This document shows, one piece after another, positions 7,675 to 15,508 of a stretch of DNA of 44,641 bases. This stretch comes from Bacteroidia bacterium (lineage in GTDB: Bacteria; Bacteroidota; Bacteroidia; UKL13-3), in assembly GCA_021740845.1 (NCBI GenBank), contig JAIOYZ010000029.1:1-44641 (forward strand). The letters run 5' to 3'. The notes beneath the pieces were generated by a model, which was not told the origin of the DNA, made no database searches, and was given only the letters and a program-made list of their open reading frames with translations. How positions within the stretch are numbered: position 1 is the first letter of the stretch; every line of letters begins with the position of its first letter. Made by a program: the position numbers and the translations under genes.

Positions 7675-8046
7675 CTATTCCTGATAAAGTGCAATGTTAA
7701 GGGACGTTATTTTACTGAAGCCCTTATCTCCGGTCAGCAGAGGAATTTCTAAAAACATAGCAGTTCCTGCAATGATGCTGTCTGGAAGTTTTACCTGATG
7801 CTTTTGTCTGATTGAAATGGTATGCTTTTTAATTTCTTCATTAATATCAACAACAATACACTCATCAAGAAAATTCCTTATCATCTGTAAATCTTTTGGC
7901 GTGATTCCTTTATAACCTAACAACTCTAATTGTGTAATGAAGGAAACATAAGGCTGAGCACCTTCAAGAATTGTGGTAATGGTTTTATTCCCAGATAACA
8001 AATAAAGAACCACATTGGTATCCAATAAAAAACTATTCCCATTCAT
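7675..8046 (-). CDS. vapC: PIN-domain ribonuclease toxin, VapC family
   Basis: The 123-residue protein is a complete PIN domain with the acidic residues expected for the metal-dependent RNase site: D9 (FLLDTNVVLYLLSG), E41 (TQLELLGY), D89 (KLPDSIIAGTA) and D107 (LLTGDKGF). VapC toxins cleave tRNA or rRNA when released from VapB. The start ATG overlaps the 3' end of the short upstream ORF at 8033-8197 by 14 bp, the classic antitoxin-first arrangement. The stop is 18 bp from the next minus-strand ORF start. Confidence 0.92.
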   Translation of the reverse strand: MNGNSFLLDTNVVLYLLSGNKTITTILEGAQPYVSFITQLELLGYKGITPKDLQMIRNFLDECIVVDINEEIKKHTISIRQKHQVKLPDSIIAGTAMFLEIPLLTGDKGFSKITSLNIALYQE

Positions 8047-8197
8047 CTCTCAATGCTTTTTGAATTGTTAGCGGGTGTTCTTTTAATTTAATTACACCAG
8101 AATATTTCTTTGCATCCAAGCCTTTTTTTACCTGAATCTTGTCCACCAATTGCTTTATTGCAGCCTTGCTTGATCCTTTTTTTATAATGGTTACCAT
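8033..8197 (-). CDS. vapB: VapB-type antitoxin (54 residues)
   Basis: On the minus strand, ATG at 8197 opens a 54-codon frame (MVTIIKKGSSKAAIKQ..., then LDAKKYSGVIKLKEHP, ending ALRDEWE) closed by TAG at 8033-8035. The beta-strand-helix N terminus and a C-terminal tail ending in RDEWE are typical of small antitoxins paired with PIN toxins. The KYSGVIKL segment resembles the toxin-wrapping tail of Bacteroidota VapB-like proteins. Its 3' end overlaps vapC by 14 bp, giving coupling and supporting the call despite the short length. Confidence 0.8.
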   Translation of the reverse strand: MVTIIKKGSSKAAIKQLVDKIQVKKGLDAKKYSGVIKLKEHPLTIQKALRDEWE

Positions 8198-8651
8198 AAA
8201 ATCGTTTATTATTTCATTTCCGAAGATACAAATTTCCTAAGAATTGCTATACAATTCTCATCGTATTGAGGCCCTCAATTTCATCCACCTTAGTAAATAT
8301 GAAAAGGAAGCATTCTTATCATAATAAATCAATTAATTCGTCACTTCTACTTTGGTAATACGAATATAGGGCAGCAGTTAATCTTTCACAATCATTATAT
8401 CCATTTGCATTCAATTGAGTATAAAAATCATGTAAATCGCAGGTGCTTATTAAGGATAAAGAAGTTGGCAAATTAGGTAATCTTTATACTGGAGCTTAAG
8501 CTCCTTTCATAGTCAGACGTAGGCTCAGTCCACACCCAGCAGGGGAATTAGAGATACTTGAAACAGCATATTTAATAAATTGTATTCATTCTCCTTGAAC
8601 TTTTCTATTTTTACAGTAGAATAAAAGGCAAATATTAACTAAATTTAAATC
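8198..8651. other. Intergenic region between divergent toxin-antitoxin pairs
   Basis: This 454-bp AT-rich stretch should hold the divergent promoters of vapBC (minus) and the parD/parE-like pair (plus). The only structure I can identify is the short repeat end at 8491-8546. No ORF with coding character and no RNA gene was seen. Confidence 0.6.
8491..8546. repeat. Partial third copy of the palindrome-hairpin repeat end
   Basis: The perfect 14-bp palindrome GGAGCTTAAGCTCC (8491-8504) is followed by tttcatagtcagacgtaggct and a cacccagcagggg tail. This matches the right ends of the repeats at 3151-3213 and 6659-6715, but the ~290-bp left part is absent. The outermost palindrome pair changed from C...G to G...C relative to copy 1, so symmetry is retained. 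Confidence 0.7.
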
Positions 8652-8867
8652 ATGAAACTTACATTAAACATTCCTGATAATTCTTCCAGCAAAGCAATTC
8701 CACTTATAGCCTATCTAAAATCTCTTGACTTCCTAACTGTTGAGGAGGATGAAAATTTAAGCATTCCAGAATGGCATCAGCAAATTGTTCGAGATAGAAT
8801 AAAAAATTCAAATTCTGAAGAATTGTTGGATTGGGAAACCGTAAAGGATACTTTTAAATTGGATTAA
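8652..8867 (+). CDS. Antitoxin of a ParE/RelE-type module
   Basis: The 71-residue protein (MKLTLNIPDNSSSKAIPLIAYLKSLDFL...) shows the usual layout of small Bacteroidota addiction antitoxins: an N-terminal beta strand, a helix, then a C-terminal tail with IPEWHQQIVRDRIKNS and ending WETVKDTFKLD. It lies 14 bp upstream of the ParE-like toxin and would neutralise it and repress the operon. ATG at 8652 follows an A-rich leader without an evident Shine-Dalgarno sequence. Confidence 0.8.
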   Translation: MKLTLNIPDNSSSKAIPLIAYLKSLDFLTVEEDENLSIPEWHQQIVRDRIKNSNSEELLDWETVKDTFKLD

Positions 8868-8881
8868 GTCTTGATAGAGTT

Positions 8882-9178
8882 ATGGCTTATAAAATAATTT
8901 TAGAACCTGGTGCTTTTTCAGATATTCAGGAGTCAATCGATTATTACAACAAAAAACAAATTGGATTAGGTAAAAGATTCCATCAAATTGTAAAATCTTC
9001 TTTTGATGCAATTAAAATTAGTCCTTATTATCAAATTCGCTACAGCAATGTGCGCTGTTTTTATACCAAACCATTTCCCTTTCTTATTCATTTTTCGCTT
9101 AATGAACAAGCTAAAATAATTCATATTTTAGCTGTATTACATACTTCAAAAGACCCCAAAAACTGGCCAAAATTTTAA
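8882..9178 (+). CDS. ParE/RelE-superfamily toxin
   Basis: The 98-residue protein has the full plasmid-stabilisation (ParE) pattern: starts YKIILEPGAFSDIQESIDYYNKK, middle LGKRFHQIVKSSFDAIKISPYYQIRY, then VRCFYTKPFPFLIHFSLNE and IIHILAVLHTSKDPKNW. Members inhibit DNA gyrase (ParE) or cleave mRNA (RelE); the terminal H-x-x-x-x-x-x-x-W layout fits the ParE-like branch. The preceding 71-residue gene is its antitoxin. No truncation is visible. Confidence 0.88.
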   Translation: MAYKIILEPGAFSDIQESIDYYNKKQIGLGKRFHQIVKSSFDAIKISPYYQIRYSNVRCFYTKPFPFLIHFSLNEQAKIIHILAVLHTSKDPKNWPKF

Positions 9179-9647
9179 AGAAGCACCCATAACATATTTT
9201 GAATAACCAACGACAATAGACTAAAGACCTTCCTATTTTAAGTTTTAAGTTTTAAAAAAGCTAAAAGCAATAATTTGTTGAAAGGATTAATTCAAAAAAA
9301 GCCTGGGGTTATCTGCCAATAGCATTTTAATAAAAGGCAAACCATATCTAACAAAAAAACATCAAACCAAGTTTGAAAAGTCGGATTGCAAATCCTCAAA
9401 TATTTCGGTTTGGATTGCAAATCCAAACCAGCAAGCCTATCGACAAAAAATCTCCACCCAAAACAAAATTTTCCAAAAAACAAAGCTAATGGCTAAAGGC
9501 TAACAGCTAATTGCTATTTGCAAAAAGACCTTCCTCTTTTGAGTTTTAAGTTTAAAAAAATTAGCATTGCATTCTACTTTGGTTCAAAAAAGCTAAAGGC
9601 CAATAGCTAACGGCCAATAGCTAAAAGCTAACAGCTAAAGCCCTCCC
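9179..9647. repeat. Intergenic region with short degenerate repeats
   Basis: This 469-bp gap contains a direct repeat, gaccttcctnttttnagttttaagtt (9227-9256 and 9529-9553), and a cluster of short units of the form gctaannnccaatagctaa (9485-9515 and 9588-9643). It also has two copies of the 13-bp element GGATTGCAAATCC (around 9384-9396 and 9412-9424) that recurs in the array at 43.8-44.5 kb. A 63-codon minus-strand frame across it is read out of these repeats and is not considered a gene. Confidence 0.6.
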
Positions 9648-11108
9648 TCACTCTACAAAATGGCATCCAATACTGTTATCTAATTCTAAGGCCGCATCAG
9701 CCACAAGCAAACCTGCTCCAATTTTACTAATTGTTCTTTTTATGGAAAGGTTGCCCGGATTTTGAGTTAGTAATTGGTGCTGTAAATGGTGCAATTGTTC
9801 GTAACCTTTTTCCATGCCTTTTATAGTTCTTTTAATCCCAAAATTATTCCACATAATTTCTTTTAGCTGAAATAAGGCAGCAGCGGCATGGTAACTTTCA
9901 TTTAGCTGCATTATTTTTTTTATACTTACAGATTTACCTGCACCAAAATCAACCTGATTTAAATGTGTCGCCAACTTTTCTCCAACATGCAATAATTCTA
10001 AAAGCGAATTACTTGCCAAGCGGTTAGCACCATGCAAACCTGTATTTGCCAGCTCGCCAATAGCAAACAAACCTGTAATATTGGTCATGCCTTTTTCATC
10101 TGTTTGCAAGCCGCCACAATGGTAATGTGCAGCAGGTGTAACAGCAATTTTATAATCCGAAAACGATTCTTGAATTTTTGCTACCCGAAACAAGTATGGA
10201 AATTTCGCTTCCAACTTTTCTTGGTTCAAACCGTTAAAATCTAGCCAAACAAACTGACTCTTAGATTTAGCCATATAAGAAGCTAAATTCAACGAAACAA
10301 TATCTCTTGGAGCCAAACTTCCCAAAGGATGAACACTTGCCATTAAATCCTCACCATTCATGCCTTTTAGAATTGCACCATCTCCTCTAAATGCTTCGGT
10401 AACCAAAACAGGAGTGCCCTGATTTCTTTGGTATAATAAGGTGGGATGAAACTGAACAAAAGCGGCATTTTTTACTTCAGCGCCTCTTTTATGTGCTATG
10501 CTTAAACCTTCGCCATTGGCGCCAATTCCATTGCTAGTTACTCTAAATAAATTTCCAATTCCTCCCGTTGCTAAAACAATACATTCCGATTCCTCAATGC
10601 TAATTTCGCCCGTTTGTTTATCCACTAATTCAACACCCTTACTTATGTGGTTGTCGACTAATATATCTAATAAAACAGTATGGTTTAAGAATTGGGTATT
10701 CTTTCTTTTCTTGGCTAGTTGCCACAAATGGCTCACTATAAATTTTCCGGTTTGATCCGAAATATGTTCGATGCGGGAAGTGGAATGTCCTCCTTCTTTG
10801 CTCTTGGTTTCATCAAATAACAAACCATAGGATTTTAGCTTAGCTAATAAATTAGGTCCATTTTTTATTATAGACCTAACCACTATTGGATCAGCCAAAC
10901 CACAAGCTGCTGTAAGTGTATCTTGAATATGCTTCTCTTGATCTTCTGGTGTTAAGGAAACAGCAATTCCACCTTTTGCTAAATAGCTATTGCTTTGCTC
11001 AGGGGAATTTTCCATCACCCAAACCAAATCAATAGATTCGTCTAATAGCAATGCAAAAAAAATGGCAGCTAAACCATTTCCAATGCAAATAACTTTCTTA
11101 TTGTTCAT
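9648..11108 (-). CDS. nadB: L-aspartate oxidase
   Basis: The 486-residue flavoprotein oxidises L-aspartate to iminoaspartate for de novo NAD synthesis. It has an N-terminal FAD dinucleotide fold (VICIGNGLAAIFFALLL), then SNSYLAKGGIAVSL, an ATGGIGNLF stretch, VQFHPTLLY, TEAFRGDGAIL, AAHYHCGGLQTDEKGMT and the diagnostic ANTGLHGANRLASNSLLE near residue 360. It is somewhat shorter than the ~540-residue E. coli enzyme, mainly at the C terminus. It lies 8 bp downstream of nadA in one minus-strand operon. A CGGTTTGAACCAA motif is embedded in the coding sequence at 10221-10233. Confidence 0.96.
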   Translation of the reverse strand: MNNKKVICIGNGLAAIFFALLLDESIDLVWVMENSPEQSNSYLAKGGIAVSLTPEDQEKHIQDTLTAACGLADPIVVRSIIKNGPNLLAKLKSYGLLFDETKSKEGGHSTSRIEHISDQTGKFIVSHLWQLAKKRKNTQFLNHTVLLDILVDNHISKGVELVDKQTGEISIEESECIVLATGGIGNLFRVTSNGIGANGEGLSIAHKRGAEVKNAAFVQFHPTLLYQRNQGTPVLVTEAFRGDGAILKGMNGEDLMASVHPLGSLAPRDIVSLNLASYMAKSKSQFVWLDFNGLNQEKLEAKFPYLFRVAKIQESFSDYKIAVTPAAHYHCGGLQTDEKGMTNITGLFAIGELANTGLHGANRLASNSLLELLHVGEKLATHLNQVDFGAGKSVSIKKIMQLNESYHAAAALFQLKEIMWNNFGIKRTIKGMEKGYEQLHHLQHQLLTQNPGNLSIKRTISKIGAGLLVADAALELDNSIGCHFVE

Positions 11109-11116
11109 TAAGTATA

Positions 11117-12079
11117 TTAAGAAATGGCCAACATCCTTTTTACAGGAATACTTGCTTTTTCAATCAATTCTGCATCTAAATAAACACCATATTTTTCTTC
11201 TTGGTCTGAACCAATAGCTTCTAAAGCATTTAATAATCCTTCCAATGAATTTAACTTCATATGCAAACATTTTAAACAAGGAGTAATAAATTCTTTATCG
11301 GCATTTTCCTTTTGCAAGGCAACACCTAAATCGCATTCGGATGCTAAATAAAATTTATTGGAACTGCTTTCACTTACGTATTTTAAAATGTCTCCAGTAC
11401 TACCCACTATTCCTTTTTTACCTTTCTGCATCACATTGGTTACTTCTCCCGGAACCTCCCAATGAAAAAGCATTTCGACATCTTCCTGATTTTTTATTTG
11501 TGGCAAGAAAGCTCTAAATTGTTCATGCACTTCGCAGCTTCCATTCCATAAAATTAAATGCTTGCCTAATTCCTTTTCCACCTGAACTTGTAGGTTTTGT
11601 CCCATATACATATCTGGCACAAAAATGATTCTTGAACCAGGCAAGGAAGCAGCTATTTTAATTGCATTTCTAGAGGTACAACAAATGTCTAATTCGGCTT
11701 TAGTTTCTGCATAGGTATTGATATAACCCATAATTGGAACACCAGGATATTGCTCTCGTAAATTGCGCACATCTTCTCCAGATATGGAAGAAGCCAATGA
11801 ACAACCTGCTGTTGGATCGGGCATAAAAACCTTCTTTGTTGGATTTACTAATAAGGCAGTTTCTGCCATAAATTGTACACCACAAAAAAGAATATTGCGA
11901 GCCTGTGTTTGCGAAGCATGTACACTCAAGCCTAATGAATCACCAACAAAATCAACAAACCCTCCCGTACTCTCTTCCCATTGTAATTCTTTTGGCATGT
12001 AGTAATGAGAAAGAATTACAACATCTTTCTCCTTTTTCAATTGTTTGATCCTAATTAGAATCGATTGATCTACTTTCAT
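11117..12079 (-). CDS. nadA: Quinolinate synthase A
   Basis: The 320-residue enzyme condenses iminoaspartate with dihydroxyacetone phosphate to quinolinate using a [4Fe-4S] cluster. Landmarks are SHYYMP near residue 25, DSLGLS, CGVQFMAETALLVNP, PDPTAGCSLASS (C93), VPDMYMGQNL, NGSCEVHEQF (C182) and CLHMKLNSLE (C271). The three spaced cysteines fit the cluster ligands of the NadA family. It is first in the nadA-nadB operon. Just upstream on the minus strand is an AAAATTTG near the Bacteroidota -7 consensus. Confidence 0.96.
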   Translation of the reverse strand: MKVDQSILIRIKQLKKEKDVVILSHYYMPKELQWEESTGGFVDFVGDSLGLSVHASQTQARNILFCGVQFMAETALLVNPTKKVFMPDPTAGCSLASSISGEDVRNLREQYPGVPIMGYINTYAETKAELDICCTSRNAIKIAASLPGSRIIFVPDMYMGQNLQVQVEKELGKHLILWNGSCEVHEQFRAFLPQIKNQEDVEMLFHWEVPGEVTNVMQKGKKGIVGSTGDILKYVSESSSNKFYLASECDLGVALQKENADKEFITPCLKCLHMKLNSLEGLLNALEAIGSDQEEKYGVYLDAELIEKASIPVKRMLAIS

Positions 12080-12134
12080 ATTAATTCCTGCAAATTTTAA
12101 AGAATAATTTAAGATGGTTATTGACGGTGGTCAG

Positions 12135-12164
12135 TTTTGAACCAATATGCTTGTGATAACTTTG
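12135..12164 (+). promoter_or_regulatory. Bacteroidota-type promoter for the mbnP-mbnH pair
   Basis: TAACTTTG at 12157-12164 is an exact match to the -7 consensus TAnnTTTG. A TTTTG at 12135-12139 sits 17 bp upstream as the -33 element. The downstream ATG is at 12172, so the leader would be only a few bases. The -33 element lies inside a partial copy of the dispersed motif (TTTTGAACCAA). Confidence 0.6.
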
Positions 12165-12171
12165 AATCACG

Positions 12172-12918
12172 ATGAAAAAGCAATTAATTTTTAAGCTAAT
12201 TGGTCTATTTGTAATCGGCCAATTCTTGGGCTCCTGCAAAAAAGATATCACTCCAATTTACCAAGCACCAAATACTAATTTAAAGATAAATTGGACGCAT
12301 TCAATTGATGGAGTTCCCCTCACAATGGATACTATAATGTATGTTAACCAATCGGGTTCAAATTACTCCGTTACTCGCTGCCAATATTATTTGTCGGGTT
12401 TTGAATTAACCAAATTAGATGGAAGCAAAACAAAATTAGAAGGCATTGTTTATGGGGATGCAAGACAAGAAACACACGAAATAAAATTTAACGGTTTTCC
12501 AGCTGGTACGTATACTGGAATAGAATTTTTGATTGGCTTAGCACCCGAGCAAAATATTTCTAATTCACTAGAATCAACCGAAGGCAATATTAATATGGCC
12601 TGGCCAGACGTAATTGGTGGTGGTTACCACTTTTTAAAGTTTGAAGGATATTACTTAGATACTGCCAATCTAAAAAAAGGGTTTACCATGCATATTGGCA
12701 CCAACGATATGTTGATTCACCACCAGAAAATCTCATTTTCATTTACCGTAAATGAAAATGAAAACAGTACTATAAACCTTAACATGAATCTCAATGAATG
12801 GTTTAAAAATCCATACACCTATAATTTCAATACAGATGGAAATTATACCATGGCAATTCCAACATTAATGACTTTACTTAAAAACAATGGAAGCGATGTA
12901 TTTAGCATTAAAGAATAA
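12172..12918 (+). CDS. MbnP-like copper-associated lipoprotein
   Basis: The 248-residue lipoprotein has a lipobox Cys at 22 (FLGSCKKD). The domain matches the MbnP family: CQYYLSGFEL, GIEFLIGLAPEQN near the middle, NMAWPDVIGGGYHFLKFEGYY (W144), then FTMHIG, and the C-terminal LNMNLNEWFKNP (W210). In characterised MbnP-MbnH pairs the di-haem partner oxidises a specific MbnP tryptophan to kynurenine, and MbnP binds copper. This gene overlaps its MbnH-like partner by 23-32 bp. Trp144 and Trp210 are the candidates for modification, but which one applies is not established here. The location close to the copper-dependent nos cluster fits a periplasmic or outer-membrane copper-handling role. Confidence 0.8.
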   Translation: MKKQLIFKLIGLFVIGQFLGSCKKDITPIYQAPNTNLKINWTHSIDGVPLTMDTIMYVNQSGSNYSVTRCQYYLSGFELTKLDGSKTKLEGIVYGDARQETHEIKFNGFPAGTYTGIEFLIGLAPEQNISNSLESTEGNINMAWPDVIGGGYHFLKFEGYYLDTANLKKGFTMHIGTNDMLIHHQKISFSFTVNENENSTINLNMNLNEWFKNPYTYNFNTDGNYTMAIPTLMTLLKNNGSDVFSIKE

Positions 12919-13945
12919 AACAATCCTACTTGGATTGATGGTTTTATTAGCAGCTAGTTGCAAAAAAAATGAAACCCAGCAAACTGAAAAAACTTACCCA
13001 ACACCTTATTCATTAACAATTCCAAAAGGGTTTCCTCAGCCAGTATTATATGCAGATAATCCTTTAACAGAAGAAGGAATTCTATTGGGTAAAATGTTGT
13101 ACGGTGATAGCATTTTATCTACCAATGGAAGGGCTTGCATTAGTTGTCATCAGCCGGCTTTATCCTTCTCCTCTCCTATGTATCATTCGTGGAATGGCTT
13201 TCATTACAGTGTGCCGCCGCATATTAATTTGGCATTTAAAAAAGCATACAATTGGGATGGCTCTCAAGGTTGTTTAGACACTCTTGCCATGGGAGATTTT
13301 GCTCCAGAATTCTTTAATGCAAACTACGATGGTTTGGTTCAAAAATTAAAGGCCCACCCTATTTACCCAAGTTTGTTTAACAAAGCATTTGGTGTAATAG
13401 ATTTGAACCAATTGAGTTATACAGAATTGAAAAGAGATATTGCTTATTCCATAGGGCAATACCTTAGAACTAAAATTAGTTCCAACTCTAAGTTCGATCA
13501 ATACAGAAGAAAGGAAGTATTACTGGATAACAATGAGTACGAAGGATATGTTATTTTCTTTTCCGAAAAAGGAGATTGTTTTCATTGTCATGGCGAGCCT
13601 TTATTCTCGGATCAAGAATACCACAACAATGGCTTGGGAGATACTTATATTGGCTACGACCAGGGAAGAACTATGGTTACCAATAAAGAGGAAGATTTAG
13701 GAAAATTCTATACGCCAACTTTACGTAATATTGAACAAACTGCACCTTATATGCACGATGGCAGGTTAAAAACTTTGGAAGAAGTGGTTGAGTTTTACAA
13801 CTCGGGAGTAAAAGATGAAGTGCATGTTGACCCTTTAATGACAAAAACCAACGGCACAAAAAATCTAAACCTAACTCCACTTGAGAAAATGCAATTGGTT
13901 GCATTTTTAAGGACATTAACGGATAAAACTTATTCAACTTATTAA
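12896..13945 (+). CDS. MbnH-like di-haem cytochrome c peroxidase/MauG-family lipoprotein
   Basis: The ~349-residue protein starts at ATG 12896 (an in-frame ATG at 12887 would add three residues) and has a lipoprotein signal ending LLAASCKK. Two c-type haem motifs are present: CISCH about 60 residues after the signal and CFHCH in GDCFHCHGEPLFSD in the second half. The C-terminal TPTLRNIEQTAPYMHDGRLKTLEEVVEFYNSG is diagnostic of the bacterial di-haem peroxidase/MauG superfamily. Next to an MbnP-like gene it is best read as MbnH, which oxidises a tryptophan of MbnP. A stand-alone H2O2-reducing peroxidase is the alternative. It is followed by a strong bidirectional terminator. Confidence 0.85.
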   Translation: MYLALKNKTILLGLMVLLAASCKKNETQQTEKTYPTPYSLTIPKGFPQPVLYADNPLTEEGILLGKMLYGDSILSTNGRACISCHQPALSFSSPMYHSWNGFHYSVPPHINLAFKKAYNWDGSQGCLDTLAMGDFAPEFFNANYDGLVQKLKAHPIYPSLFNKAFGVIDLNQLSYTELKRDIAYSIGQYLRTKISSNSKFDQYRRKEVLLDNNEYEGYVIFFSEKGDCFHCHGEPLFSDQEYHNNGLGDTYIGYDQGRTMVTNKEEDLGKFYTPTLRNIEQTAPYMHDGRLKTLEEVVEFYNSGVKDEVHVDPLMTKTNGTKNLNLTPLEKMQLVAFLRTLTDKTYSTY

Positions 13946-13948
13946 AAA

Positions 13949-13978
13949 CAAAAAAGACCGCAATTGCGGTCTTTTTTG
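13949..13978. terminator. Bidirectional rho-independent terminator
   Basis: The perfect palindrome AAAAGACCGCAATTGCGG plus TCTTTT is flanked by A- and T-tracts. It lies between the convergent mbnH (+) and fasciclin (-) genes and can serve both. Confidence 0.9.
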
Positions 13979-14007
13979 TTTAGAAAAATACAAGTAAAAG
14001 GAAACTA

Positions 14008-14559
14008 TTATTGAGGTAAAAGTACTTTATTTATAACATAAACGATACCATTGGAAGCCTTTACATTTCCAAGAATTTCGGCATCGTTGATAAATGTTTT
14101 ACCATCTTTAATTGTAATGGTTGCAATACCTCCATTTACCATTTCAATTTTCTGACCATCTTTAAAACGTTCAGGTTGGTAAACCGCAACCGCAACATGG
14201 TATTCCAAAACATTTCTTAAATCTGCTTTCTTTTCGGGCTTTAATAAACCATCCACTGTGCCTTCTGGTAAGGCATCAAATGCAGCATTTACCGGAGCAA
14301 AAACTGTAAACGGACCAGCATTAGCTAATACATCAACATAATCGGCAGCTTTAACGGCAGCAACAAGAGTTGAATGATCTTTTGAACCAACCGCAACTTT
14401 AACAATATCGTTTGCAGATTCGTTATCAGCAACAGCAGATTGGCCTGCACCAACACTAGTTTCTGAATAATTATCATTGGTAGCTTCAGTATTTGAGCCA
14501 CATGAACTAAAATAAAACAAGCCTCCTAAGGCAATAACTGATAGAATAATTTTCTTCAT
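14008..14559 (-). CDS. Fasciclin (FAS1) domain lipoprotein
   Basis: The 183-residue lipoprotein has a signal ending LFYFSSCGSN. A ~30-residue acidic Ser/Asn linker precedes one complete FAS1 domain (about 52-183): HSTLVAAVKAADYVDVL, GPFTVFAPVNAAFDALP, LLKPEKKADLRNVLEYHV, then TFINDAEILGNVKASNGIVYVINKVLLP. FAS1 domains mediate adhesion or protein interaction at the cell surface, and their substrate here is unknown. The promoter carries a TATATTTG -7 box directly abutting the TTTCGGAC-N6-ATCCGAAA palindrome that also precedes the nos cluster. This places the gene in the presumed NO regulon, which is unusual for a FAS1 protein. Confidence 0.92.
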   Translation of the reverse strand: MKKIILSVIALGGLFYFSSCGSNTEATNDNYSETSVGAGQSAVADNESANDIVKVAVGSKDHSTLVAAVKAADYVDVLANAGPFTVFAPVNAAFDALPEGTVDGLLKPEKKADLRNVLEYHVAVAVYQPERFKDGQKIEMVNGGIATITIKDGKTFINDAEILGNVKASNGIVYVINKVLLPQ

Positions 14560-14578
14560 AATGGTAAAATTTATGCGA

Positions 14579-14608
14579 CAAATATATTTCGGACAATTTT
14601 ATCCGAAA
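14579..14608 (-). promoter_or_regulatory. Fasciclin promoter -7 box with adjoining Rrf2/NsrR-like operator
   Basis: On the minus strand TATATTTG (14579-14586) is an exact TAnnTTTG -7 element. Immediately upstream is the inverted repeat TTTCGGAC-AATTTT-ATCCGAAA (14587-14608, written on the plus strand). The palindrome fills the spacer between -7 and -33, a position where a bound repressor blocks RNA polymerase. The same palindrome with identical spacing occurs at 16626-16647. The rrf2 gene starts 86 bp to the right and is divergently transcribed, so it could be autoregulated. Confidence 0.7.
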
Positions 14609-14693
14609 ATGATAAAAATCATCAAAAAAGATAATCAAGTCTGAATTTATTCCTCCTTTACTTTACTTATTTTGCGGCATAGAAAAATAAATT

Positions 14694-15122
14694 ATGTTTT
14701 CAAAAACTTGCGAGTACGCAATTCGGTCTGTAATAATTATCTGCCAGCATTCGAAAGAAGGTAATAAAACCAATGTGAAGGAAATTTCTAAATTGGCTGA
14801 GGTACCAGAACAATATATTGCCAAAATACTTCAAACCTTAACTAAAGCCCAAATTGTTGGGTCAATTAAGGGGCCAGGAGGTGGTTTTTTTATTGACCCC
14901 AGCAAAGAAAAAATTAAATTAATAGAAGTTGTAAAAGCCATTGATGGAGAATCTTTATTTACTGCATGTGGTTTAGGATTAAAGGAATGCTCAGAGAAAA
15001 ATCCTTGTCCATTGCATACAAATTTTAAAACCATTAGGAACAACATAAAGAAAATGTTGGCCGACACTACTATTGAGGATTTGAGCGACAAGCTATCTGA
15101 ATCTTTGTTCAAAAGAAAATAA
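14694..15122 (+). CDS. Rrf2-family Fe-S transcriptional regulator, NsrR-like
   Basis: The 142-residue protein is a single Rrf2 winged-helix domain: MFSKTCEYAIRSVIIIC at the start, the EISKLAEVPEQYIAKILQTLTKA recognition region, and the GPGGGFFI wing. It has three cysteines at 92, 99 and 105 (ACGLGLKECSEKNPCPLH), the ligand pattern of NsrR/IscR-type [Fe-S] sensors. The next gene is a truncated haemoglobin and the operators lie in front of nos genes. NO sensing through the cluster (NsrR role) is therefore the most economical reading; an IscR-like redox or Fe-S role is less likely in this context. It starts an rrf2-haemoglobin-dioxygenase operon with 1-bp gaps. Confidence 0.88.
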   Translation: MFSKTCEYAIRSVIIICQHSKEGNKTNVKEISKLAEVPEQYIAKILQTLTKAQIVGSIKGPGGGFFIDPSKEKIKLIEVVKAIDGESLFTACGLGLKECSEKNPCPLHTNFKTIRNNIKKMLADTTIEDLSDKLSESLFKRK

Positions 15123-15123
15123 A

Positions 15124-15507
15124 ATGAAGAGGGATATAGAAAATAGAAACGACATTGAGAAAATGGTGAATACCTTTTACGATAAGGTAAAAATAGACGA
15201 AAAATTAGGACCAATTTTCCATCAAGTAATTGGAGAAAATTGGGCTCCACACTTAGAAAAAATGGTAAACTTTTGGGAAAGCTTATTATTTCACCAACCA
15301 GTTTATAACGGCAGACCTTTCCCAAAACATGCAGATTTACCCATTCAAGAACTTCATTTTGAAAGGTGGTTGAACCTATTCAATGAAAACTTAGACGAAC
15401 AATTTGCTGGCTCAAACACCCAACAAGCAAAAGCTTTTGGATCAAACATAGCCAAAGTATTTATGGCAAAACTATTTCACAACACAAACTCACTACCTAT
15501 AGCATAA
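15124..15507 (+). CDS. Group III truncated haemoglobin
   Basis: The 127-residue protein has the 2/2 globin pattern of group III: an early DIEKMVNTFYDKVKIDEKLGPIF helix, HLEKMVNFWESLLF, YNGRPFPKHADLPI with the proximal His region, then HFERWLNLFNENLDEQFAG. These small globins are associated with NO or O2 chemistry in bacteria. Here the gene begins 1 bp after the stop of the NsrR-like regulator and ends 1 bp before the dioxygenase. This supports a role in NO detoxification or trapping under control of the same regulator. Confidence 0.92.
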   Translation: MKRDIENRNDIEKMVNTFYDKVKIDEKLGPIFHQVIGENWAPHLEKMVNFWESLLFHQPVYNGRPFPKHADLPIQELHFERWLNLFNENLDEQFAGSNTQQAKAFGSNIAKVFMAKLFHNTNSLPIA

Positions 15508-15508
15508 A

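Noticed and set aside
9292-9483. 63-codon minus-strand frame between the ParE-type module and nadB
   Set aside because: Built from short repeats and two palindrome units; no start context or conserved motif.
14831-15325. 164-codon minus-strand frame opposite rrf2 and the truncated haemoglobin gene
   Set aside because: It overlaps two well-supported plus-strand genes and has no recognisable domain; the length is due to low stop frequency in the antisense of Lys/Asn-rich coding DNA.
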